NCBI GenBank assembly: GCA_949298985.1
Contig: CASFYV010000031.1
Location: forward strand, 1 to 64,000
DNA from: an uncultured bacterium
GTDB lineage: Bacteria; Cyanobacteriota; Vampirovibrionia; Gastranaerophilales; Gastranaerophilaceae
Length of the DNA: 64,000 nucleotides
Direction of reading: 5' to 3'
Shown here: in pieces, positions 25,327-33,243 of the stretch
Layout of the letters: each line of letters begins with the position of its first letter
Numbering within the stretch: the first letter of the stretch is position 1
Position numbers and translations under genes: made by a program
Notes under the pieces: generated by a model
Databases searched by the model: none
What the model was told of the DNA's origin: nothing
Seen by the model: the letters and a program-made list of their open reading frames with translations, nothing else

Positions 25327-28300
25327 CTATTTATTATTAAAATTATTGACAGTATCTTTTATGTAGTAATAAAAATCTAGTAATAATTCATATATTTCAT
25401 TAAAAGTTAGATTATTTATATTTAAAAGAATAATAGATTTTGCATCATTACAAGATTTAGGAGCAATTGTAAATTTCATTTTTCTCAAGATATTTTTATC
25501 TAAGCCTTGTTTTAAAATATTCCATTCATATGGAGTAAATTGAGTATAGATTCTGATTTCATTTCCTGCTTCTCTAACCATTGATATATTACAATCTGTC
25601 GCTAATAATCTTATTTTAATAAGTTTTATGAGATTTTCTACTTCTTCCGGTATACGAGAAAATCTATCTTTCCATTCTGAAACTATATAATTTAATTCAA
25701 CTTCATTTTTAACATCTGAAAGACGTTTATATTCAATCATTTTTTGTTCACTAGAACCTACCCATTCATCAGGAATATATGCAGTTATATTAATATCAAT
25801 AATAGCAGGTTTGTTTTCATTAACAGTTTCACCTTTTAATTCATTAACAGTTTCTTCTAATAATTGACAATAAGTATCAAAACCAACATTAACCATATGC
25901 CCGTGTTGTTTTGTTCCAAGAATATTCCCAACACCTCTAATTTCAACATCTCGCATTGCAATTCTATACCCACTTCCAAGAGTTGTAAATTCTTTTATTG
26001 CTTTTAATCTTTCAGAAGCTTCTTTTGAAAGTTCTTTTGATTTTTTATATAAGCAATAACAATAAGCTTGCTTTTCACTTCTTCCAACTCGTCCTCTTAA
26101 TTGATATAATTGTGCTAATCCTAATTTATCAGCCTCATGAATAATCATTGTATTGGCATTTGGAATATCAATACCGTTTTCTATAATGGTTGTACAGAGT
26201 AAAATATCATAATCATGATTATCAAAACCTATAATAACATCTTCTAATTGTTTCTCACTTAATTGACCATGACCAATTGCAATTCTGGCATTGGGAACTA
26301 GTTTTTGAAGTTCTAACTTAAATTCTTCAATTGTTTCAACTCTATTATACAGATAAAAAACTTGTCCATCTCTATCTAATTCATTTGTTATAGCATTTTT
26401 AACTAATTGTTCATTATATTCTCCGACGAATGTTTTAATAGGTAGTCTATTTTGAGGAGGTGTATTTATAACAGAAATATCTTTAATACCCGAAAGTGAC
26501 ATATATAAAGTTCTAGGAATAGGAGTCGCAGACATTGAAATAATATCTATATTTTCTCTAAATTCTTTTAATTTTTCTTTATGTCGAACTCCAAATCTAT
26601 GTTCTTCATCTATTACCAATAATCCTAAATCTTTAAATAAAACATTATCTTGTAATAGACTATGAGTAGCGATTACAACATCACATTTTCCTGTTGCTAA
26701 ATTTTTTAAAGTTTCTTTCTTTTCTTTTGCACTTCTAAATCTACATAATAATTCAACATCAATACCAAAAGGTTTAAAACGTTCTAAAACGGTTTGATAA
26801 TGTTGTAAAGCTAAAACAGTAGTTGGAACAATTACTGCAACTTGTTTTAAAGATGTAACAGCTTTAAACATTGCTCTCATTGCAACCTCTGTTTTCCCAA
26901 AACCGACATCACCACAAACTAATCTATCCATTGGATTAGGACTTTCCATGTCGGATTTTATTTGCTCGATAGATTTTAATTGATCAGGAGTTTCTATATA
27001 TTCAAAAGCATCTTCCATTTCTAATTGTAATGGTGAATCCGGAGCAAACTCAATTCCTGTTTTCATTTTCCTTCTTGCATATAATCTTAATAAATCATAA
27101 GCAATTGTTTCAACTTCTTTTTTTACTCTAGTTTTTGTATTTTCCCAATCACTACCACCCATTCTTGAAAGTTTAGGCTTAATCTGACCGGAACCTCGAT
27201 AACGACAGAGCATATTGATTTGCTCTGCTGGAATATGTAATCTATCTTTGTTCGCATATTCTATTGTTAAGTAATCTTTAAGTTGTCCATCAAATTCTTG
27301 TTTTGTTAATCCAATGTAAATTCCTACCCCATGAATATTATGAACAACATATTCTCCTTCTTTTATATCATTAATATTTTCGATATATTCTGCTTTTTCT
27401 TTGTAATGTCTTCTTCTGTTTGTTGAAATATCTTTCTGTCTTTTATTAAAAAGTTCTCTATCAGTTAATAAAATAATTTTACCATCAGGGAGTTCTGTAC
27501 CTTGAGATGTAATACTTTTTATAAAATTAATATTTGAAAAAATTCCAAACTCTTGTAAAACATTTTTTACTCTTTCTTGATAATCAGTTGCAATGGTAAT
27601 TTGATAATTATTATGATCTTTTATATAATTTGCAACACTTTGCATATCTGCATCAAAAATTTGAATATTTCTTGCATCTATATCTATAATTTCATTTGCT
27701 TCATCTGAAATAAAATTATTCATACAAATTTTTTGCATAGAAGCTATTTTTTGTATAATTTCTTTAAATGTAAAATGATTAATTTCTTTTAAAGGTTGAA
27801 GCATTTCAGTTTTTAAAGCTTCGTTATATAAATTTATATAATTATCATCAATTTGTTGATATTTAGCTTCGATTTCTTCATATTCGTCAAAAATAATTAT
27901 ATAATCTTTAAAATAATCTAAAATACTTATTAAATCAGGATTAAAAAATGCTTGATAAACATTGATTCCTTCAAAATATCCTTCATTTTTTATTTGCTCA
28001 TTCAATTCTTTAGAAAGTTCGCTAATATTTTTCTCAGGTAATACAAATTTATAAACAGGTAAAATCTCAATTTGTTTAATTTTTTCCACAGATTTTTGAG
28101 TTTCATTATCAAAAAATCTTATATCAACGATTTCATCTCCCCAAAATTCAATTCTTATAGGCATTTCGTTAAGAGAAAAAATATCTGTTATATCTCCTCT
28201 TATACTAAATTCTCCAATATCAGAAACCATAGTTGAGCGTTTATAACCTAACATTATAAGTTTATTCAAAAGTTCTTTTTGAGAAATTGAATCACCTATT

Positions 28301-28695
28301 TTTAAATTTAAAACTTGTTCAACAAAAAATTTTTCATTAGGAAATTTTTCTAAAAGCACTTTAACAGGAGAAATAACAATATCAGGTTTTGAAAATAATA
28401 TTCTTATTTGTTTTTCATAATCATAAAAATTAGGATTTACTGTTTCATATAAAGAAACATTTTGATATGGAATAGTTTCTGCTTTTTTACCAAAAATTGT
28501 TTTAATATCAGATGCATATTTTAAAGCAGATTGTTCTGTTGAAGTTATAAATAAAACTTTTCTATTAGAGATTTCAGAAATATTATACAGTAACAAAAGC
28601 TTACTAAAAGTTGTTAACCCAGTTAAAGTAAAACTTTTGAACTTAGTAATATTAAATCTTAATTTATCGTAAAATGAAGCTTTTAAAATATTCAT
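25327..28695 (-). CDS. mfd: Transcription-repair coupling factor
   Basis: Mfd removes RNA polymerase stalled at DNA lesions and recruits UvrA. The 1122-residue protein has the UvrB-homology N-terminal region, the RNA-polymerase-interacting domain with EYVVHNIHGVGIYIGLTKQE (about 440-460), and the RecG-type helicase core: Walker A GDVGFGKT near 595, VIDEEHRFGVRHKEKLKEF near 695, SMSATPIPRTLYMSL after it, and GRVGRSEKQAYCY near 865. The C-terminal TRCF domain closes the protein. The ATG shares one base with the preceding stop (TAATG), so translation is probably coupled to the RWYD-motif protein and murA. Confidence 0.98.
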   Translation of the reverse strand: MNILKASFYDKLRFNITKFKSFTLTGLTTFSKLLLLYNISEISNRKVLFITSTEQSALKYASDIKTIFGKKAETIPYQNVSLYETVNPNFYDYEKQIRILFSKPDIVISPVKVLLEKFPNEKFFVEQVLNLKIGDSISQKELLNKLIMLGYKRSTMVSDIGEFSIRGDITDIFSLNEMPIRIEFWGDEIVDIRFFDNETQKSVEKIKQIEILPVYKFVLPEKNISELSKELNEQIKNEGYFEGINVYQAFFNPDLISILDYFKDYIIIFDEYEEIEAKYQQIDDNYINLYNEALKTEMLQPLKEINHFTFKEIIQKIASMQKICMNNFISDEANEIIDIDARNIQIFDADMQSVANYIKDHNNYQITIATDYQERVKNVLQEFGIFSNINFIKSITSQGTELPDGKIILLTDRELFNKRQKDISTNRRRHYKEKAEYIENINDIKEGEYVVHNIHGVGIYIGLTKQEFDGQLKDYLTIEYANKDRLHIPAEQINMLCRYRGSGQIKPKLSRMGGSDWENTKTRVKKEVETIAYDLLRLYARRKMKTGIEFAPDSPLQLEMEDAFEYIETPDQLKSIEQIKSDMESPNPMDRLVCGDVGFGKTEVAMRAMFKAVTSLKQVAVIVPTTVLALQHYQTVLERFKPFGIDVELLCRFRSAKEKKETLKNLATGKCDVVIATHSLLQDNVLFKDLGLLVIDEEHRFGVRHKEKLKEFRENIDIISMSATPIPRTLYMSLSGIKDISVINTPPQNRLPIKTFVGEYNEQLVKNAITNELDRDGQVFYLYNRVETIEEFKLELQKLVPNARIAIGHGQLSEKQLEDVIIGFDNHDYDILLCTTIIENGIDIPNANTMIIHEADKLGLAQLYQLRGRVGRSEKQAYCYCLYKKSKELSKEASERLKAIKEFTTLGSGYRIAMRDVEIRGVGNILGTKQHGHMVNVGFDTYCQLLEETVNELKGETVNENKPAIIDINITAYIPDEWVGSSEQKMIEYKRLSDVKNEVELNYIVSEWKDRFSRIPEEVENLIKLIKIRLLATDCNISMVREAGNEIRIYTQFTPYEWNILKQGLDKNILRKMKFTIAPKSCNDAKSIILLNINNLTFNEIYELLLDFYYYIKDTVNNFNNK

Positions 28696-29027
28696 TAATT
28701 ATGATTAGGACTTTCGTATTCAATACCCATTTCTTTTAAAGCCGCAATAAACCTCTCAGCACAAGAATGTTGAACTTCAGGAGGTACTACACGTAAAATT
28801 TCAACAGTCTTAGATATAATAGGATCTTTATCGTACCAACGACAACCATTTACTGGTTTTACTAAATCATAAAATCTATCAAGAGCTTCCTTTGAAACCT
28901 TTTCTTCTAATTTATCTAGAAAAACAACTGCGTGTGCTTTCAATTCTTCCTGATAATTCTTTAATAATTCGATAACTTCCAGAAGTTTAGGATCGTGATC
29001 ATACCATCTTTTATATGCCGGACTCAT
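28695..29027 (-). CDS. Small protein made of two RWYDxDP repeats, unknown function
   Basis: A 110-residue soluble helical protein with an internal duplication: RWYDHDPKLLEVIELLKN at 7-24 and RWYDKDPIISKTVEILRV at 63-80, each followed by a second amphipathic helix (AHAVVFLDKLEEK and SCAERFIAALKEM). I know no function. It sits between murA and mfd with TAATG overlaps at both ends. Its strong Shine-Dalgarno, AAAGGAGG, lies inside the last codons of murA. Translational coupling to both neighbours suggests a constant stoichiometric or cytoplasmic role, but nothing more can be said. Confidence 0.85.
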   Translation of the reverse strand: MSPAYKRWYDHDPKLLEVIELLKNYQEELKAHAVVFLDKLEEKVSKEALDRFYDLVKPVNGCRWYDKDPIISKTVEILRVVPPEVQHSCAERFIAALKEMGIEYESPNHN

Positions 29028-30373
29028 TAAAATCCTCCTTTAATTATCTGAGAAGACTGTATTGAATTAAAATTATCGTTTATTTTATCTTCATTAGTAT
29101 TACTTTCATCGTAACGATAAATTTTTCCACCTAAACTTCTCAACTTAGCTTCAAAATCTTCATAACCTCTATCAATATGATGTAATTTTTCAACAATAGT
29201 TTCGCCATTAGCCATTAAACCTGCAATTACAAGAGCAGCTCCAGCTCTTAAATCACTAGCAGCAACAATTGCACCAGTTAAATTTTTAACCCCTTTAACA
29301 ATAGCGTGGTTTCTATCTTGATGAATATCAGCACCCATTCTTCTTAAATCGGGAACCTGCATAAATCTATTTTCATAAAGACTTTCTGTTATAATTCCCA
29401 CCCCATTTGCTGTTGTTAATAAGGTCATAGCAATGGCTTGTAAATCAGTCGGGAATCCCGGATATGGTTGTGTTACAAAATTAATAGACGAAAGTCTGTT
29501 TTTACAACTTACTTCTATTGTAGTTGGTTCGACTAATTTTATACTTGCTCCCATTTTAATTAATTTATCATTAAAGAAAGTTAAATGAGCAGGATAAACA
29601 TTCTTAATAATAGCTTTACCTTTAGTAGCAACAACAGCAGCCATAAAAGTTCCAGCTTCTATTCTATCTGGAATTGTAGTATATTCAGCCGAATGCAATT
29701 TATCTTGAGTGACTCCATTAATAATAATTTCAGAAGTTCCAGCTCCGGTTACATCTGCACCAATGGTATTTAAAAAATTAGCTAAATCAACAATTTCGGG
29801 TTCTTGTGCAGCATTTTGAATTCTGGTAGAACCTTCAGCTAAAACTGCTGCTAACATTAAATTTTCAGTAGCTCCAACTGATGGAATATCCAAATAAATA
29901 TCTGTTCCTGTCAATTTTGAAGCTTTAGCATGAACATACCCATTTTCTATTTTAATTTTAGCACCTAGAGCCTCTAAACCTTTTATATGGAAATCTACAC
30001 GTCTTTCACCGATAGCACAACCTCCAGGTAGTGCTACTATTGCTTCTTTACAACGTGATATCAAAGCTCCAAGTACTATGAAAGAAGCTCTCATTTTACT
30101 TACAAGCTCATATCTTGCTGTTATTGAAGATAAATTAGTCGAATCAATCACGACAGATTTTTCTTTTTTATCATAGATACATTTCGCACCTAACTCTGAA
30201 ATAACATTTAACATTATTTCTACATCTGTTAAATTAGGTACATTATAAATTTTGGTAGAGCCTTTAACCAAAACAGCCGCTGCTAAAAGCTTCAATACTG
30301 AATTTTTAGCACCACCGACAGAAACTTCGCCTTTTAAGGTCTCACCACCTTGTATTTTGAATTTCTCTACCAA
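29027..30373 (-). CDS. murA: UDP-N-acetylglucosamine 1-carboxyvinyltransferase
   Basis: MurA transfers enolpyruvate from PEP to UDP-GlcNAc, the first committed step of peptidoglycan synthesis. The 448-residue protein has the N-terminal motif GGAKNSVLKLL (K23, N24), the active-site loop LPGGCAIGERRVDFH with the fosfomycin-reactive C119, and YPGFPTDLQAIAMT near 310. About 25 residues at the C-terminus extend beyond the usual end. The start is TTG at 30373 with GGAGG a few bases upstream. It heads a coupled group with the RWYD protein and mfd, and a 49-codon gene lies 83 bases upstream on the same strand. Confidence 0.97.
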   Translation of the reverse strand: MVEKFKIQGGETLKGEVSVGGAKNSVLKLLAAAVLVKGSTKIYNVPNLTDVEIMLNVISELGAKCIYDKKEKSVVIDSTNLSSITARYELVSKMRASFIVLGALISRCKEAIVALPGGCAIGERRVDFHIKGLEALGAKIKIENGYVHAKASKLTGTDIYLDIPSVGATENLMLAAVLAEGSTRIQNAAQEPEIVDLANFLNTIGADVTGAGTSEIIINGVTQDKLHSAEYTTIPDRIEAGTFMAAVVATKGKAIIKNVYPAHLTFFNDKLIKMGASIKLVEPTTIEVSCKNRLSSINFVTQPYPGFPTDLQAIAMTLLTTANGVGIITESLYENRFMQVPDLRRMGADIHQDRNHAIVKGVKNLTGAIVAASDLRAGAALVIAGLMANGETIVEKLHHIDRGYEDFEAKLRSLGGKIYRYDESNTNEDKINDNFNSIQSSQIIKGGF

Positions 30374-30456
30374 AATTCCTCCATTCTATTTTAATAATAC
30401 AATTATTAAAACAAAATGTAAAGATATAATTTATTGTAAAAAATGTCTTGTAAGAG

Positions 30457-30606
30457 CTATATTATTAGGTAGTTATTTTTAATATTTTGAATAGTTCCAG
30501 TTTTATAAGATCTAGGTATATTAATTTCTACATATTGAGTTTGTTTTTTTAATCCACATAAACCAATTATAGAATCATGTTTGAAAAATTTTTTTAAAAA
30601 TTGCAT
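30457..30606 (-). CDS. Small hypothetical protein of 49 residues upstream of murA
   Basis: The ATG at 30606 is preceded by AAAGGA six bases upstream and opens a 49-codon frame ending at TAG (30457). The product starts MQFLKKFFKHDSIIGLCGLK and continues KQTQYVEINIPRSYKTGTIQ, a basic amphipathic N-terminus followed by a beta-type stretch. Only one cysteine is present. I know of no family. It fills most of an otherwise empty 317-base gap between divergent murA and the DUF1858 gene and may be cotranscribed with murA. Confidence 0.55.
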   Translation of the reverse strand: MQFLKKFFKHDSIIGLCGLKKQTQYVEINIPRSYKTGTIQNIKNNYLII

Positions 30607-30627
30607 ATTTTAATCCTTTCATATATG

Positions 30628-30636
30628 TGCTATAAT
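30628..30636 (+). promoter_or_regulatory. Extended -10 element for the DUF1858-NfeD-SPFH operon
   Basis: TGCTATAAT (TGn plus a perfect TATAAT at 30631-30636) lies about 55 bases before the DUF1858 start. No good -35 is visible, as expected for extended -10 promoters. The 5' end of the small minus-strand gene lies immediately upstream. Confidence 0.5.
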
Positions 30637-30690
30637 TCTTTTATTGGTTTAATAAGGAATTACTAAAAGTCAAAGATAGGAGTATTAATT

Positions 30691-30891
30691 ATGGCAAAAG
30701 TAACAAAAGACATGGGAATTTTAGATATTGTACAAAATCATCCTGAAGCAATCGCTGTTTTTCAAAAATATGGAATGGGATGTATTGGTTGTGCTGCTGC
30801 AAGATTTGAAAATTTAGAAGCAGGTGCAAAAGTTCATGGTTTTAACCCTGATGAAATGGTTGATGAAATAAATGCTATTATAGAAGGATAA
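30691..30891 (+). CDS. DUF1858 domain protein
   Basis: A 66-residue protein almost entirely occupied by a DUF1858 domain, with ILDIVQNHPEAIAVFQKYGM and then GCIGCAAARFENLEAGAK; the paired cysteines are C31 and C34. The family is often found beside or fused to redox enzymes such as hybrid-cluster proteins, and its C-x-x-C is thought to bind a metal or act in thiol chemistry. Here it precedes nfeD by six bases. Shine-Dalgarno is AGGAG. The first gene of a plus-strand operon. Confidence 0.9.
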   Translation: MAKVTKDMGILDIVQNHPEAIAVFQKYGMGCIGCAAARFENLEAGAKVHGFNPDEMVDEINAIIEG

Positions 30892-30897
30892 ATTGGC

Positions 30898-31326
30898 ATG
30901 TTGAATTGGCAAGTATTATGTATTGTGGGTATTTTTTTCATAATATTGGAAATTTTTACTCCGAGCATGTTTTTTCTGAATTTTGCATTAGCATCTTTTA
31001 TAACAGCAATTGCATCTTTATTTATAGATAAGATTATCTTTTTAACTCTTATATTCTTTATATTATCATTTTTATCTTTTGCGTTTTTAAGACCAATAAT
31101 TTTAAAACGCTCAAGAAAAGAAACTGAAACAGGTGTAAATGATAAATATATAGGAAAAGTTGCGAAAGTTATAGAAGAAATCTCTGAATCTAAAGGTGTA
31201 ATTGCTATTTATGGAGAACGTTGGGAAGCTAGAAGTTCTGATAAGACAATTATTCCTACAGGAGAGGAAGTAAAAATTATTAAAAATGAAAGTATAGTTA
31301 TGTATGTAGAAAAATTAAATAATTAG
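30898..31326 (+). CDS. NfeD-family membrane protein
   Basis: A 142-residue short NfeD protein (the NfeD1b type without the ClpP-like protease part). Three or four hydrophobic segments lie at about 6-65, followed by a cytoplasmic OB-fold domain at about 80-140 with GKVAKVIEEISESKGVIAIY and GERWEARSSDKTIIPTGEEV, the characteristic NfeD end. NfeD proteins are partners of SPFH/stomatin proteins, and the next gene is one, nine bases downstream. They likely organise a membrane microdomain or quality-control complex. Confidence 0.93.
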   Translation: MLNWQVLCIVGIFFIILEIFTPSMFFLNFALASFITAIASLFIDKIIFLTLIFFILSFLSFAFLRPIILKRSRKETETGVNDKYIGKVAKVIEEISESKGVIAIYGERWEARSSDKTIIPTGEEVKIIKNESIVMYVEKLNN

Positions 31327-31335
31327 GAGAGTTTT

Positions 31336-32310
31336 ATGATTTCTTTATCAATTTTTTTAATTGTATTAGCTTTAGTTGCAGTAGCTAAAGGAGTTATAAT
31401 AGTTCAACAGGCAGAAGTTGTTATTGTTGAACGTCTAGGTAAATTTGACAGAGTCTTACAATCAGGTTTCAATTTTATAATACCTGTAATTGAAGCTCCT
31501 AGAGCCATTGATTGGAAAGTTACACAAAAAGGATTTGATGGATCCACTTATTCAATGATTCAAAAAAGAACAAAAATAGACTTAAGAGAAGCGGTATATG
31601 ATTTTCCAAGACAAAATGTTATTACTAAAGATAATGTATCAATTAGTATTAATGCACTTTTGTATTTTCAAATAATTGATCCAAAATCCGCAGTATATGA
31701 AATTCAAAACTTGCCTGATGCGATTGAGAAATTGACTCAAACAAATTTAAGAAATTTAGTTGGTCAACTTGATTTAGATGAGAGTTTAGTTTCAAGAGAT
31801 AAAATTAATCATGAACTAAGAGCTATATTAGATGATGCAACAAATAAATGGGGTGTAAAAGTTAATAGAGTAGAACTTCAAGATATTATTCCTCCTGCTG
31901 ACATCCAATCTGCTATGGAAAAACAAATGAAAGCTGAACGTGACAGACGTGCTGCCATTTTAGAAGCTGAAGGTTTAAAGAAATCTGCCGTATTGAAAGC
32001 AGAAGGGGAAAAAGAAGCTGCTATTAATAGAGCCGAAGGTGAAAAACAAGCTAATATTTTAAGAGCAGAAGGTGTTGCTCAAGCTAGAATTCTTGAAGCA
32101 GATGGAGAGAAGGAAGCTATTCAAAGAATTATAAATGCTCTAGCAGATAAAGGTCAACCTGATAAATATCTTATTGCTATGAAATATTTAGAAACAATGA
32201 AAACAATCACAAGTGGAAAGGATAATAAGATTGTTTATATGCCGTATGAAGCAACAGGTATTTTAAGTTCTGTAGATGGTATTAAACAGATGTTTGATAC
32301 TAGTAAGTAA
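31336..32310 (+). CDS. SPFH/Band 7 membrane protein (paraslipin, QmcA-like)
   Basis: A 324-residue protein with an N-terminal membrane segment (about 2-20), the SPFH domain beginning QQAEVVIVERLGKFDRVLQS and containing DNVSISINALLYFQIIDPKS, and a long charged coiled coil (about 190-260) with repeated AEGEKEAAINRAEGEKQAN segments. It ends in a short conserved tail. Slipins oligomerise into rings at the inner membrane and cluster lipids or regulate proteases. Pairing with an upstream NfeD gene is the standard arrangement. The following small secreted-protein gene starts 16 bases after its stop. Confidence 0.95.
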   Translation: MISLSIFLIVLALVAVAKGVIIVQQAEVVIVERLGKFDRVLQSGFNFIIPVIEAPRAIDWKVTQKGFDGSTYSMIQKRTKIDLREAVYDFPRQNVITKDNVSISINALLYFQIIDPKSAVYEIQNLPDAIEKLTQTNLRNLVGQLDLDESLVSRDKINHELRAILDDATNKWGVKVNRVELQDIIPPADIQSAMEKQMKAERDRRAAILEAEGLKKSAVLKAEGEKEAAINRAEGEKQANILRAEGVAQARILEADGEKEAIQRIINALADKGQPDKYLIAMKYLETMKTITSGKDNKIVYMPYEATGILSSVDGIKQMFDTSK

Positions 32311-32326
32311 AAGAAAGAGGTTTTGT

Positions 32327-32680
32327 ATGAATAAGATAAAAATACTATTTACTTTAATGATTATATCAGTAATTTCAGTATTTGCGTATAATTTTGATGA
32401 AACGTTGCCATTACCTGGAAAATCGATAACAGATTCAAAGTTACAATCAGAAGTAATGATGCCAATTTATTATTATACTCAAAGAGTTACAAGTCCAAAT
32501 TGTCAAGATTATAAAATTACAAATACTGAAATTTCAAAAGCAAAAGCTAATAATATGTGGAGTGAAATTTGGACTGTAAAAGCCTGTTCGACGACAGTTA
32601 AAATTCCTATAAACTTTACTCAAACAGCAGAAGGTACTGGCTACGCTATTGATTATATGAATGTTAAAGTTAATAAATAA
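32327..32680 (+). CDS. Small secreted protein of unknown function
   Basis: The longest frame begins at 32276 inside the SPFH gene, but the ATG at 32327 follows AAAGAGG and opens a signal peptide (MNKIKILFTLMIISVISVFA), so it is preferred; the product is 117 residues. The mature part of about 95 residues is beta-rich with two cysteines (SPNCQDYK and VKACSTTVK) that may form a disulfide. I recognise no family. It sits between the slipin and lemA genes on the same strand, 11 bases before lemA, which suggests an envelope role shared with these. Confidence 0.75.
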   Translation: MNKIKILFTLMIISVISVFAYNFDETLPLPGKSITDSKLQSEVMMPIYYYTQRVTSPNCQDYKITNTEISKAKANNMWSEIWTVKACSTTVKIPINFTQTAEGTGYAIDYMNVKVNK

Positions 32681-32691
32681 AGGATATTTTA

Positions 32692-33243
32692 ATGAATATT
32701 GCAAATATTAGTATAATAGTTACAATAGCAATATTAATATATGTTGCATTTACATATAACAGAATTGTTGTTTTAAAAAATTTTGTAAAGGAAGCTTTTG
32801 CAACGATGGATGTATATCTAAAAAAACGTTGGGATTTAGTTCCAAATCTTGTAGAAACGGTTAAAGGATATTCTGAATATGAACAAGAAACGTTTTCTAA
32901 TGTGACTAAGTTAAGAACCCAAAACTATTCAGGGCTTTCAAATTCTGAAAAAATAGATTTGAATACTGAATTAAGTGGTGTTTTAAATAAACTTCTTGCT
33001 GTTGCTGAAAACTACCCTAATTTAAAAGCCAGTGAGCAATTTGCTAAACTTATGGAGCAATTAAATGAAATAGAGAATGATATTGCAAATTCAAGAAAAT
33101 ATTACAATGGTTCTGTAAGAGAACTTAATACTTTCATAGAGATGTTTCCTTCAAATATAATTGCAAATATTTTCAGTATAAAAAAAGAGAAAATGTTTGA
33201 AATAGATAATATGGAAAGAGAAAACATAAAGGTTGATTTTTAA
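32692..33243 (+). CDS. lemA: LemA-family protein
   Basis: A 183-residue LemA protein: a single N-terminal transmembrane helix (about 4-22, ISIIVTIAILIYVAFTYNRI) followed by a four-helix cytoplasmic or periplasmic domain with NFVKEAFATMDVYLKKRWDL, PNLVETVKGYSEYEQETF and IANSRKYYNGSVRELNTFIE, all hallmark segments. LemA and the DUF2207 protein encoded next to it (immediately adjacent) form a widespread gene pair of poorly defined envelope function. Confidence 0.95.
   Translation: MNIANISIIVTIAILIYVAFTYNRIVVLKNFVKEAFATMDVYLKKRWDLVPNLVETVKGYSEYEQETFSNVTKLRTQNYSGLSNSEKIDLNTELSGVLNKLLAVAENYPNLKASEQFAKLMEQLNEIENDIANSRKYYNGSVRELNTFIEMFPSNIIANIFSIKKEKMFEIDNMERENIKVDF

Noticed and set aside
31930-32130. 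Repeated AEGEKEA-type segments in the SPFH gene
   Set aside because: Normal heptad-like coiled coil of slipins; no duplication at DNA level beyond codon similarity.
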